Source: JBKEBQ01 sp047973225 (GTDB lineage Bacteria > Bacillota_I > Bacilli_A > Erysipelotrichales > Erysipelotrichaceae). Taken from it: DNA of 9,614 nucleotides. Position numbers and translations under genes: made by a program. Under the pieces are notes generated by a model. It was not told where the DNA came from. It saw only the letters and a program-made list of their open reading frames with translations, and did not search any database. This document shows positions 1-7,351 of the stretch, piece by piece. Location of the stretch: assembly GCA_047973225.1 (NCBI GenBank), contig JBKEBQ010000032.1, positions 1-9,614 on the forward strand, given 5' to 3'. Position 1 is the first letter of the stretch. The number at the start of each line of letters is the position of its first letter.

Positions 1-63
1 AAAGTCATAAGGAAAAGGTTGCTCACAATCGAAATAGCCTATAAGTTTATAGACCTTATTTTT

Positions 64-362
64 GAATCATGTAAGGTTTCAATAAAAATGTTCGTATCTC
101 CCTATAAAGGTCAACCATGTATTTTCTAGCAGTAGGAATGATATCGACAACCGTGCATAAAAAAGCAAAACAGCCATATTTTAGGAATTACTTTTTAAAG
201 AAGACATTAGAAGGAAAAACCAAGCAACAGTCATTGTTATGTATAACTAGACAACTCATTAGAATTATCTATTCGATGATGAAGTATAAAACAAAATGGA
301 TACAGCCTGAGTATAAGCAAAAGTACGAAATGGAAGTAAAAGATATATCTAATTCAAATTAG
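64..362 (+). pseudogene. IS110-family transposase, decayed C-terminal remnant
   Basis: Only the last part of an IS116/IS110/IS902-type transposase remains. From 108 the frame reads RSTMYFLAVGMIS, then PYFRNYFLKKTLEGKTKQQS and LLCITRQLIRIIYSMMKYKT. This is the usual end of the IS110 C-terminal domain: an aromatic/basic stretch, EGKTKxQxL, then a helix ending in IIYxMMK. Upstream, frame 1 (64-105) reads ESCKV...SPY, which resembles the SGK...SPYLR block that normally precedes this part. The two frames join if one base is missing near 106, so a frameshift is likely. The rest of the transposase, including its N-terminal RuvC-like half, is absent. An ATG at 117 allows an 81-residue ORF, but it starts mid-domain and has no clear ribosome binding site. 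Family assignment is from remembered motifs; the remnant status is clear from the missing N-terminus. Confidence 0.72.
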
Positions 363-367
363 CATTA

Positions 368-376
368 TGATATAAT
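368..376 (+). promoter_or_regulatory. Extended -10 promoter element (candidate)
   Basis: TGATATAAT is a perfect extended -10 (TGN plus TATAAT), just after the transposase remnant and about 45 bases before the open frame of the toxin fragment. No good -35 hexamer lies 16-18 bases upstream. It could drive the headless toxin and broken immunity gene, but this is inferred from sequence only. Confidence 0.35.
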
Positions 377-417
377 AGAAAAGAATTAGAATAAATCCAA
401 CTTCTACTTATGGGTAG

Positions 418-930
418 AGGACAACCATTTTTGGACAGGGTTCGGGCAGAGTTAAGGGAGCTAGTGGATCTGATGATATAATCAAAAAAGTAAAAAATGG
501 CGATATTAATCTTGAATTAACTAAGCTTAAAGGTAATTTTGGCGAAATGAATATGGATGACATTTATGTAAATGGAAAAAAAGTCAATCGAATAAGTAAG
601 GATAAAGTTAGTAATCTAGATGATAAAATTAAACAAGGTATTGATGGAGTTTATGAAGATCCTACTGGCGGGCCTCCTAAATTCATTATTGGTGAATCTA
701 AATATGAGAGTTCACAACTTAGTACATTATCAGACGGAACAAAACAGATGAGTTATGATTGGGTTGCAGATCGGCTAGAAGTTGCAGTTGGAAAAGATAA
801 AGCATCAGATATACTATTAGAGTTAGAAATTAATTCTGATTATGCTCAATTTACATTATTCAAAATTAAAGATTCTAGTGGAACGATGGTTGAACAAATA
901 TTTGATAAAAATGGCAAAATAAAAAAATGA
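418..930 (+). pseudogene. Headless polymorphic toxin: PoNe-type nuclease domain
   Basis: The frame is open from a TAG at 415-417 to the TGA at 928-930 (170 codons), but the first ATG is at 547, so the natural N-terminus (delivery and pre-toxin domains) is missing. The preserved part matches the PoNe DNase toxin domain, a PD-(D/E)xK-like fold. It shows KLKGNFGEMNMDD, then RISKDKVSNLDDKIKQGIDG, then PPKFIIGESKY and DGTKQMSYDWV. Counting from the ATG at 547, the likely catalytic residues are D33 in GIDGVY and E50/K52 in GESKY. All are present, so the nuclease domain itself looks intact. Related toxins are C-terminal cassettes of LXG or other secreted effectors. The next gene is the matching immunity protein, which supports the call. 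Translation from 547 would have only a weak AAAGG site. Expression and activity are unknown; without a leader the product would stay inside the cell. Confidence 0.75.
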
Positions 931-939
931 GGTAAAAAA

Positions 940-1614
940 ATGAGAGATGCTTTAGAAAGTGAAAGTTATTATAGTAGTTATCTAGAGTTTTTAAATAAGA
1001 CAATAGAGAAATTTGAGTAATTATTAGAATCATATAGTGAAAGAAAAGGTGACAGACCACTAAGGAAGTACTATTTAGATAAAATGAATATCCTATATTC
1101 TTGTGGTGCTAATATTACAGAAATCAAAAAAGTATATCCCAGATTCTTAGATTGCTTTATTCAGACATGGACAAAGGAAGAAGGCTATGAAATATTGTTA
1201 AACACTGTTTCCCTAGCAGTCTTACTAAATATAAGTAAAGAGAATTTTACTAAAGGTTTAGACTTTTTAAAGGAAGAAGATATAAATGACTATGCTATTG
1301 ATTTTTTAGTTCATTCAATAGATAGTTCATGGAAAGTAAGAGATAACAATATAAAGTATCCTATTAGATATGCAATGCTAAAAGATATCATTAATAGCAA
1401 GGGAACAACACAGATTGTAAAGGGTCATTTGGATAGATGGTATAAATTACATGAAGATTCGGCTTGGTATGATAGTCATAAAAGCAAAGAAAATATTTAT
1501 ACAGGGTATTGGAGCTACGAAGCAGGAGCAATAGTGAAAATACTAAACTTGAATGATGAAGAATTAAAACAGCAACAGTATTATCCATATGATTTAGTAC
1601 ATTTTAATGGTTAA
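940..1614 (+). pseudogene. PoNi-type immunity protein interrupted by an in-frame stop
   Basis: Read from the ATG at 940, the frame gives a full-length immunity protein of about 224 codons with one TAA at codon 27 (1018-1020). The N-terminal part, MRDALESESYYSSYLEFLNK and onward, fits DUF1910. The C-terminal part, with WYDSHKSKENIYTGYWSYEA and a final YYPYDLVHF, fits DUF1911; together these form PoNi proteins that neutralise PoNe nucleases. The SD (GAGGT, 929-933) overlaps the toxin stop codon, the usual tight toxin-immunity arrangement. Frame and similarity continue unbroken after the TAA, so a single base change (for example GAA to TAA) explains it. An ATG at 1084 restarts the frame for 176 residues but has no ribosome binding site and lacks the N-terminal helices. 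Alternatives are a sequencing error or translational restart. Confidence 0.75.
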
Positions 1615-1730
1615 ATATAAGTAGTAACTGTAGTTAAGAACACTAGAAATGCCATCAATTCACTCTCAGCGTACGAAGAGGGGTGCGGACAAAAACTTGA
1701 ACCAAGGTATACTGACAAGGAGGAATAAAA

Positions 1731-2092
1731 ATGGCATATACAGAACAAGAAAAAGAAGAAGCCCTTAAATTGTATGATCAAGCAAACGCAATAGCAGCAG
1801 TAATTAATAAATTAGGATATCCAAGCAGACAAAATATGTATACTTGAAGAAAAAATAGGAATATAATAAGAAAAAGAAAACAAGGTGATTGTTTAGATTT
1901 AGCAGACCATAGGCGACATCCTTCCTTAGAACCAAAATTGAGATAATTAGTCGTTGTTTTGAGAATGGAGAATCTATAAAATCAGTATCAGAAGACACAG
2001 GATATAGTAGATCAAGTATTTATACGTGGAGAAGTCTATATTTTAAAGGAGGATCCAGTTCACTAATAAGTAACAAAAAAAGGCACACCTAA
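1731..2092 (+). pseudogene. IS3-family OrfA-like transposase remnant (stop plus frameshift)
   Basis: A strong AAGGAGG (1717-1723) precedes the ATG. The frame reads 38 residues ending LGYPSRQNMYT, then TGA at 1845-1847 where relatives have Trp (TGG in YTW). Past this stop it continues RKNRNIIRKRKQGD and RHPSLEPKLR. A one-base slip near 1941-1943 then moves to another frame reading IISRCFENGESIKSVSEDTG, YSRSSIYTWRSLYFKGGSSS and a TAA at 2090. Two helix-turn-helix units (LGYPSR..YTW and TGYSRSSIYTW) are characteristic of IS3/IS150-group OrfA proteins. The second ORF with the DDE integrase is absent. The sequence GTGCGGACAAAAACTTGAAC just upstream (from about 1682) may be the old left end, but no matching right end is seen. 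The element is dead. Confidence 0.7.
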
Positions 2093-2137
2093 ATAACTTT
2101 CGCTCGACCCAAGCTATTTAGATGTGCCATCTTTTTT
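2082..2137. terminator. Strong bidirectional hairpin terminator
   Basis: The left arm GGCACACCTAAATAAC (2082-2097) pairs with the right arm GCTATTTAGATGTGCC (2113-2128) over 16 positions, including two G-U/A-C-type differences, around a 15-base loop. A T-run (CTTTTTT, 2131-2137) follows on the plus strand, and an A-run (2075-2081) gives the matching T-run on the minus strand. It closes the decayed left block and also lies 270 bases past the end of the minus-strand operon. Confidence 0.75.
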
Positions 2138-2411
2138 ACTATCCTTATGTTGTGTTAACTACTTTTATTGTCCCATACTTTATGAAACTAATGTTGCTTA
2201 ATTTTTTTAATTCATTATCCTTTGCTCACAATACTACTTTGCATATTCCATAATTCCCTTAGATCCACATATATATTTTCAGTACCTCTTATAGCATTGG
2301 ATACTTTTCTGTTTGCTGTGTACACTTTTTATACTCACACTTCGGATCAAAATATCAATAACAAAAAAGAAAACTCATTTTCTTAGACAACAGACGTGAG
2401 AAACACACCTC
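2138..2411. other. Gene-free spacer between the IS remnant and the operon end
   Basis: No supported gene was found. All frames are broken; the longest minus-strand run (GTG at 2325 to a stop at 2215, 36 codons) has no ribosome binding site and is not recognisable. The only structure is an AT-rich hairpin at 2367-2384 (listed separately). The region may hold old decayed sequence between the mobile debris and the operon. Confidence 0.6.
2363..2384 (-). terminator. Weak terminator after the minus-strand operon (candidate)
   Basis: On the minus strand the sequence reads AAGAAAA-TGAG-TTTTCTT followed by more T's, a perfect 7-bp stem with a 4-base loop and a T-run, 28 bases past the last operon stop. 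The stem is nearly all A-T, so it is weak. The stronger bidirectional hairpin at 2082-2137 could act as backup. Confidence 0.4.
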
Positions 2412-3008
2412 TCAATCGGCACAATTTTCCTTACTACTGTTAGTACTATAGTTCTTATTTTTTCTTTGTAGAGGACTCTGATATTCCTCTACATAAATAT
2501 GCGGATTTTTCAACAATGCCCGTTGTTTTATCTCTTTAAATATATTCTTGAACGTTTGTTTACGAAATTCAAACCCATCAATAAGCACCGTATAAACTGC
2601 TACATTTCCATTGTTCTGTAAATTCCCTTTAATAGATTCACTCATTGCATTCTTATCATCCACATTTACATGTGATAAAACACCAATTTGTAGGCTTGTA
2701 TTATTGACTGCTATTTCAATTCTTCCGACATCCAACCAGTCAACTTTACGCCCTTCTTTACATTTCGTATAATCGATAATCCCATCATCTTGAATACAGT
2801 ACAAGGGAAATCGATGGGTTATTTTTTTCAATTTCGTATAAAGATATGCAAGTAAAAACGCCATGATAACAAGGATAAAAATAAAAACAATAATGTTCAA
2901 ATTCTCTACTATAAGCACTGCACCTAATGCTATAACAAAGAAAATATTCACAATTATTTCAAAAATTGTTTTGATTTTATCAACGTATATATAATAGTCT
3001 TTTTGCAT
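2412..3008 (-). CDS. Two-TM protein of unknown function (possibly STM3941-like)
   Basis: This 198-residue protein is the last gene of the operon. Two hydrophobic segments at about residues 14-34 and 38-58 are followed by a basic stop-transfer region (KLKKITHR), and the rest is soluble and probably cytoplasmic. The part after the membrane hairpin (FPLYCIQDDGIIDYTKCKEG, then VDWLDVGRIEI) resembles the 'Gly-Ile-x-Asp ... W-x-D-I' strand pattern of STM3941/PH-like membrane proteins. That is a weak, memory-based match with no known activity. AAGGAG sits 6 bases before the ATG and overlaps the stop codon of the HAD gene, so translation is probably coupled. The tail (about 180-198) is Asn/Ser/Lys-rich. 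No catalytic motif is visible. Its place behind sugar-acid genes is by position only and does not show a role in that pathway. Confidence 0.75.
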   Translation of the reverse strand: MQKDYYIYVDKIKTIFEIIVNIFFVIALGAVLIVENLNIIVFIFILVIMAFLLAYLYTKLKKITHRFPLYCIQDDGIIDYTKCKEGRKVDWLDVGRIEIAVNNTSLQIGVLSHVNVDDKNAMSESIKGNLQNNGNVAVYTVLIDGFEFRKQTFKNIFKEIKQRALLKNPHIYVEEYQSPLQRKNKNYSTNSSKENCAD

Positions 3009-3017
3009 TGTTTCTCC

Positions 3018-3728
3018 TTACCTTAAATATTCTTTCACTTCCCATAAATTTTGGAATTCTTTACTTGGTTGCTCATATTCTAACTTTATTTTCTTTTGTA
3101 TTTTATACTTTCCATGATATGTAGGCAAGCCTTTTAAGTGATCGCGAATCAAAAATACTGCAATATTAGCACTTTTCGCAGACTTCACGCCAACGATAGA
3201 ATCCTCTAGAACAAGCGCCCGACCTACATCTACTTTTGCAATTTCACAGGCTTTCAGAAAAATTTCTGGATCTGGCTTTCCTTTGCTTACCATCTCGCCA
3301 CTCAAAATATAGTCAAACGTATTTTCCAAGTTTTCCATTCGCAAGTATCTCTTAATATTTTCTGATGTATTCGAAGATGCTAAAGCTATTTTTATACTTC
3401 TTTCTTTTAAAAATTGTAACAGTATTTCTAACCCAGGCTTTTTACCAATGGACGTTGCTTTTTCAATCATTTCTATTCGTTTTTTCACCATTGTTTTCCG
3501 CCACTGAACAACGTCTTTTTCATCTCCATATAACTGACGCATGCCCTCAATGATTTCGCTATCTCTACGACCTGTTAGGTGATAGTATATGTCTTGAACC
3601 ATTTCAAAATTATATTTTTTAGCCGATTCTACATAAGACAGATATGCAAACTTTCCTGTATCCAGCATCAATCCATCCATGTCAAAAATGACGAGCTCAA
3701 GATTTTTCATATCTACGCTACACGGCAT
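3018..3728 (-). CDS. HAD-superfamily sugar-phosphate phosphatase/mutase-like protein
   Basis: A soluble 236-residue HAD hydrolase with a helical cap between motifs I and II, of the beta-phosphoglucomutase/phosphatase subgroup. Motif I is DMDGLMLDT (nucleophile D16, acid/base D18), motif II ALASSN (S118/S119), motif III KGKPDPEIF (K151), and motif IV LEDS (E175, D176), so all Mg-dependent phosphoryl-transfer residues are present. Start choice is uncertain. The ATG at 3728 overlaps the upstream dehydrogenase by 16 bases. An in-frame ATG at 3710 (residue 7) falls 3 bases after that gene's stop and gives MKNLELVIFDMDG, the usual N-terminus; neither has a strong SD, but 3728 has a GGTG nearby. As the seventh operon gene it may remove or move phosphate on a sugar-acid phosphate from the same pathway, for example to relieve toxic build-up. 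The substrate cannot be read from sequence. Confidence 0.9.
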   Translation of the reverse strand: MPCSVDMKNLELVIFDMDGLMLDTGKFAYLSYVESAKKYNFEMVQDIYYHLTGRRDSEIIEGMRQLYGDEKDVVQWRKTMVKKRIEMIEKATSIGKKPGLEILLQFLKERSIKIALASSNTSENIKRYLRMENLENTFDYILSGEMVSKGKPDPEIFLKACEIAKVDVGRALVLEDSIVGVKSAKSANIAVFLIRDHLKGLPTYHGKYKIQKKIKLEYEQPSKEFQNLWEVKEYLR

Positions 3729-4696
3729 ATAATTTCACCATCTTCCACCAGGTTTTCTACATCCTCCACGCACTTATTACCCATTCCCTCTAAACACTCA
3801 TCACTATATGCAGAGGTATGCGGAGTAATGAGAACATTGTCATATGCAAAATATGGATGTTTGTTGTTGGCAGGTTCCTGAATCATAACATCACTCGCAA
3901 ATCCTTTCACAATCTTTTCATCAAGCGCTTGGCACATTGCTGTTTCATCAACCAAGGCACCACGTGCCGTGTTGCAAATGTAGACTCCTCGCTTCATCTT
4001 CTGAAACGCTTCTTTTGATAATATGTTTTTTGATGTTTCATTCAAAGAAGCATGCAAACTAATGATGTCACTTGCAGCAAGCAAGTCATCTAAACTCGTT
4101 AGCTTCATATCATGTTTTTTCATCCATTTTTTATCTATAGCAGGATCACAGATCAAAACATGACAATGAAATCCATATTTCATGATTTCAGCAGTTCGTG
4201 TACCAATGTTTCCGCAACCTATAATTCCCACTGTTTTACCACTCAAATTATTTCCTAAAAACTGTGCACGATCGCTCCAACGGTTCTCTTGTGCTGCCTT
4301 TTTTGCCTCTGGTAATTGACGCATAATCGCAAATAAATTGGCAATTGCATTCTCCGCAACAGCATCACGCTCAACCAATGGCGAAACAATTGAGACCTTT
4401 GTATTCGTTTTTTTTGCAGCTTCAAGATCAATGTTATTGTAACCTATACCATGTCTTGATATTAGCAATACATCTTGTTTATATGCAAAAAACTCTTGAT
4501 CAAAAAAAGGTGTAACACTAGCAATTATAATATTGTAGTCTTGAACTCGCTTCGCCAATGCTTTACCACGCATATCGCCATCAACGCTTAAAAATGTTAC
4601 TGGTCCTATATTTTCTAATCTACGTAAATGAGAAGGATAATGTTTAGCAAAACTACTAGAATTTATAACTACAATTCGATAATTCTGTTGTTCCAT
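3713..4696 (-). CDS. D-isomer-specific 2-hydroxyacid dehydrogenase (possible 2-keto-phosphogluconate reductase)
   Basis: A 327-residue NAD(P)-dependent oxidoreductase that interconverts 2-keto and D-2-hydroxy acids. Substrate-binding halves flank a Rossmann domain with GCGNIG (G160, G162, G165). The catalytic set is complete: R245 in NTARGALVD, E274 in MIQEP, and H293 in TPHTSAYS. RHGIGYNNID (81-90) is the usual substrate-carboxylate loop. D184 in the CDP segment at the end of the second Rossmann strand favours NAD(H). AAAAAGGAG lies 6-7 bases before the ATG, 12 bases after the IIB stop. Being in one operon with a gluconate-type PTS and 6-phosphogluconate dehydrogenase, it could reduce 2-keto-6-phosphogluconate to 6-phosphogluconate; this is inference from context. 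Other D-hydroxyacid dehydrogenases (glyoxylate, phosphoglycerate type) share these motifs. Confidence 0.93.
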   Translation of the reverse strand: MEQQNYRIVVINSSSFAKHYPSHLRRLENIGPVTFLSVDGDMRGKALAKRVQDYNIIIASVTPFFDQEFFAYKQDVLLISRHGIGYNNIDLEAAKKTNTKVSIVSPLVERDAVAENAIANLFAIMRQLPEAKKAAQENRWSDRAQFLGNNLSGKTVGIIGCGNIGTRTAEIMKYGFHCHVLICDPAIDKKWMKKHDMKLTSLDDLLAASDIISLHASLNETSKNILSKEAFQKMKRGVYICNTARGALVDETAMCQALDEKIVKGFASDVMIQEPANNKHPYFAYDNVLITPHTSAYSDECLEGMGNKCVEDVENLVEDGEIICRVA

Positions 4697-4708
4697 AAAG
4701 ACTCCTTT

Positions 4709-5197
4709 TTACAATTTTTTAATCGCTTCATCTAGTGATACTTTTGCTGTATCTGGGACAATTTGAAAGTATACTTGAACCCCTTTAGCTTCGACTTCCT
4801 TCAATAAATCTGCGTCCTCACGACTAAGCCCTACCGTTGATATCACAAATGTTGAATTTGATTTTTTCGCAATTCCACCAATATTTAGTGTGTCCGCCTT
4901 TAATCCAGCATCGATTACTTTTTTAGCAGATATAATATTTTTAAAAAGTAAAATTGCCACATCGTCACCAAATTGCGTTTCTTTAAATTCATCAATTACT
5001 TCTTGAACACTAAACACTTTGATTTTTAAATTTGCTGATGAGTTTGTAGCGATATAAATATCCTTCATAAAATCATCAGCTGCAGTTTCATCATCGATGA
5101 CATAAAGTGCATTGGTTCCCATTCCTTTGGACCATTTTGTCATAACCTGACCATGAATCAAACGATCATCTACTCTTAATAAATTAATTTTACCCAT
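4709..5197 (-). CDS. PTS mannose/fructose/sorbose-family IIB component
   Basis: A 162-residue cytoplasmic phosphocarrier that takes phosphate from IIA and passes it to the sugar at IIC/IID. The signature LLRVDDRLIHGQV is at the N-terminus with the phospho-acceptor H15. The rest follows the IIB fold, including LNIGGIAKKS, ISTVGLSREDADLLKEVEAK and the QIVPD segment near the C-terminus. Length is normal for separate IIB proteins. AAAAAAGGAGAAGG precedes the ATG. It lies between IIA (14 bases upstream) and the hydroxyacid dehydrogenase. No damage is seen; substrate is not readable from IIB alone. Confidence 0.95.
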   Translation of the reverse strand: MGKINLLRVDDRLIHGQVMTKWSKGMGTNALYVIDDETAADDFMKDIYIATNSSANLKIKVFSVQEVIDEFKETQFGDDVAILLFKNIISAKKVIDAGLKADTLNIGGIAKKSNSTFVISTVGLSREDADLLKEVEAKGVQVYFQIVPDTAKVSLDEAIKKL

Positions 5198-5211
5198 ATC
5201 CTTCTCCTTTT

Positions 5212-5628
5212 TTACGTTTTTTTCTTCATAAAGTCCATATCCAATACACGAACTCCTGCAATTGCTGTCTGTGTAACCTTATCTAATAGCATTTCTAAGT
5301 TTTCTTCTGTTTTATAAGCTTGTAACATTTCGATTAACATTGGTAAACTCAGTCCTGTTAAAATATGAGAAACACCTTTGGATAATAAATATAACCCTAC
5401 ATTTGAAGGACTTCCTCCAAATAGATCGCACAAAATGATTGTTTTTAATCCGCGTGCGTGATTTGCATTCACAACATTGATTGCTTGTTTTCTCAAATCT
5501 TCTACTGATTCCCCAGGACGTAGTGCCAATGCGCTTACATCTTCTTGAGAACCCATAATCATTTCTGCACTTTTCACAATTTCGATACCAAACTCTCCAT
5601 GTGTAATAATTAATAATGCCCTATTCAT
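5212..5628 (-). CDS. PTS mannose-family IIA component
   Basis: A 138-residue cytoplasmic protein that is phosphorylated by HPr and passes the phosphate to IIB. The active-site H10 lies in ALLIITHGEFG, the standard position. The family motif DLFGGSPSNVGLYL follows at about residues 68-81, and the dimer-forming C-terminal helices are present. It is a separate IIA, not the fused IIAB form. The SD is weak (GGTGA, 8 bases before the ATG), unlike its neighbours, and it sits 13 bases after the IID stop, so coupling with IID is likely. Confidence 0.95.
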   Translation of the reverse strand: MNRALLIITHGEFGIEIVKSAEMIMGSQEDVSALALRPGESVEDLRKQAINVVNANHARGLKTIILCDLFGGSPSNVGLYLLSKGVSHILTGLSLPMLIEMLQAYKTEENLEMLLDKVTQTAIAGVRVLDMDFMKKKT

Positions 5629-5641
5629 ATATTCACCAACC

Positions 5642-6559
5642 CTAAAGAATTCCTGTAAGAGCCAATATAACTAAAGTTACGGTTAAATAAATCATTCCTC
5701 TTGTTATTTTTAGACCCTTTTTATCAAAGTACATATATAACGCCATTACTGTAACTAGAGGGAGTAACCCAGGTAAAATTTTATCCAAAATTTCTTGTAC
5801 AATAAACTCTTTTTGATTAATCGCAAATGTTAAAGAACTTGATACCTTAACGTATTGTCCTGCCAAAATCCCCATCATGAATAATCCGAGAACACCCAAA
5901 GCATCAATAATTGATTTCATCCTTGTTCCTGTCATAATTTCTTTAGCAGCACTTCTTCCTAAATTATAACCCATTTTCGTAAATAAGAACCCATAAATAA
6001 AGGTAACTGTTGAAAACAAGACAAACGGTCCGACTGCCCCAAGCCCACTACCAGATTGTGCCCATGGTAAGAAAATCGCAATAAATATGTACTGTACAGT
6101 TCCCGAATCAATCGCATCACCAATTCCAGCAAGTGGACCCATAAGTCCTACTTTTGTGTTATTGATCATGGAAACATCCACTGCTTCTTCTACTCTTCCC
6201 TCATGTAGTGCTTTCGCACGTTCCTCTTCCAAGGATGATGCAATTCCTGTAAGGGTTCCCCCTCCCCAAACAGCTTGTGTATTAAAGAACATCAAATGCC
6301 TTTGATATGCTTCTGCACGCACAACATCATCTTTATAAAGTTTCTTTAAAATCGGCATCATCCCAAACAAGAATGATGGTGCAAGCATACGATCGTATGT
6401 GTGTGGAACCTCATTTGCCCACCACCAACGAAACCATGCTTTTAATAGATCTTTATTGGTAATTTTTGATGGTGCATTTTCAGCCTTGGTCATAACAGAT
6501 ACATCGGCTGTAATCATTCCATCTTCATCCATATACTGTTTTATATTTGTTGTATTCAT
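5642..6559 (-). CDS. PTS mannose-family IID component
   Basis: A 305-residue membrane protein that forms the translocation complex with IIC. Recognisable blocks are LAPSFLFGMMPILKKLY, the FFNTQAVWGGGTLTGIASSL motif followed by EEERA, and VGLMGPLAGIGDAIDSGTVQ. Hydrophobic segments follow in the C-terminal half and the protein ends with PGLLPL...ALTGIL, the usual IID end. The FNTQ..GGGTLTGI form differs from the classical glucose/mannose FNTHPY type and fits substrate-diverged subfamilies (inference). AAAAGGAGAACGAT precedes the ATG. The N-terminal 35 residues are a soluble extension. Confidence 0.95.
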   Translation of the reverse strand: MNTTNIKQYMDEDGMITADVSVMTKAENAPSKITNKDLLKAWFRWWWANEVPHTYDRMLAPSFLFGMMPILKKLYKDDVVRAEAYQRHLMFFNTQAVWGGGTLTGIASSLEEERAKALHEGRVEEAVDVSMINNTKVGLMGPLAGIGDAIDSGTVQYIFIAIFLPWAQSGSGLGAVGPFVLFSTVTFIYGFLFTKMGYNLGRSAAKEIMTGTRMKSIIDALGVLGLFMMGILAGQYVKVSSSLTFAINQKEFIVQEILDKILPGLLPLVTVMALYMYFDKKGLKITRGMIYLTVTLVILALTGIL

Positions 6560-6582
6560 ATCGTTCTCCTTTTCCTTCTTGC

Positions 6583-7350
6583 TTACACATCTTCACGTTT
6601 ACTTGTAAATAGTAAATATAATCCTGCAAAAATGACACCGAATGCCGCATAAGTTACTGTATTAATTCCTAGTGATACAAAAGATACACTCATGAAATAT
6701 GCTAGGAAAAAGAAAACAAGTAAACTCTTCTTACCTATAACATGGATAATAACTGCAATCCCTAATGCTGCCAGTCCACCTCCAACGACTTGTAAGACAT
6801 GAATCAAAGGTCCACCTTCTAAGCTTTTTACCGCATCTGCAATCTGCGGTGCTCCATAATACAAGGCAATAAATGTTAAAGGTATAAAAAGACAAAATGA
6901 AATTAATGTTGGAATTACCATAATGGCAATCGTCAGTCCTTTATCGTTTGCCTGTGCTGCTGCTTTATCCATCCACTTTGTAAAAAAAGTATTTAAGAAA
7001 AAACGGAATTGATACAAATAACTTCCCAACAATCCTACAGGAACTGCCACTGCTACCGCTTCTTCTGGTCCTAAATTACCAAGCAGTGCTACCGGCACAG
7101 CAATCGCAGCAGCGATGGCTGGTTCTGCGGGCAATGTTCCTCCAGGTGCTACCACTCCCATATAAATCAATTGAATTGCTGCGGTAACAATCATTGCATT
7201 TGCAACATCGCCCATAACAACCCCCACAACAAATCCTGTCATTAACGGACTAAATCTCAACGTTAATGTCGCATAACCTAATACTCTAGACTCAACAAGT
7301 GCAACCCATATAGAAATAAGCAGCGCCTGTGTTACTGTTAATTCACTCAT
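6583..7350 (-). CDS. PTS mannose-family IIC component
   Basis: A 255-residue integral membrane permease that forms the sugar path with IID. It begins MSELTVTQALLISIWVAL and continues through hydrophobic helices with FVVGVVMGDVANAMIVTAAI and the family block MGVVAPGGTLPAEPAIAAAI. The end TSKREDV is a cytoplasmic tail. I use the ATG at 7350. A longer frame runs back to 7416, but it would overlap the dehydrogenase by 65 bases and add a non-family leader, while AAGGAGAATAAA directly precedes 7350. The gap to the 6-phosphogluconate dehydrogenase stop is one base, so translation is coupled. Confidence 0.95.
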   Translation of the reverse strand: MSELTVTQALLISIWVALVESRVLGYATLTLRFSPLMTGFVVGVVMGDVANAMIVTAAIQLIYMGVVAPGGTLPAEPAIAAAIAVPVALLGNLGPEEAVAVAVPVGLLGSYLYQFRFFLNTFFTKWMDKAAAQANDKGLTIAIMVIPTLISFCLFIPLTFIALYYGAPQIADAVKSLEGGPLIHVLQVVGGGLAALGIAVIIHVIGKKSLLVFFFLAYFMSVSFVSLGINTVTYAAFGVIFAGLYLLFTSKREDV

Positions 7351-7351
7351 T

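Noticed and set aside
1391..1588. Minus-strand frame opposite the immunity gene
   Set aside because: It is a shadow of the conserved plus-strand DUF1911 region, with no SD and no motif.
2215..2325. A 36-codon minus-strand frame starting with GTG
   Set aside because: No ribosome binding site, stops immediately upstream, no recognisable motif, and it is short enough to arise by chance in AT-rich DNA.
2222..2360. Minus-strand frame with FDPKCEYKKCTQQTEKYPM, resembling a Cys-containing transposase segment
   Set aside because: Interrupted by stops after about 21 residues and too short to place in any family.
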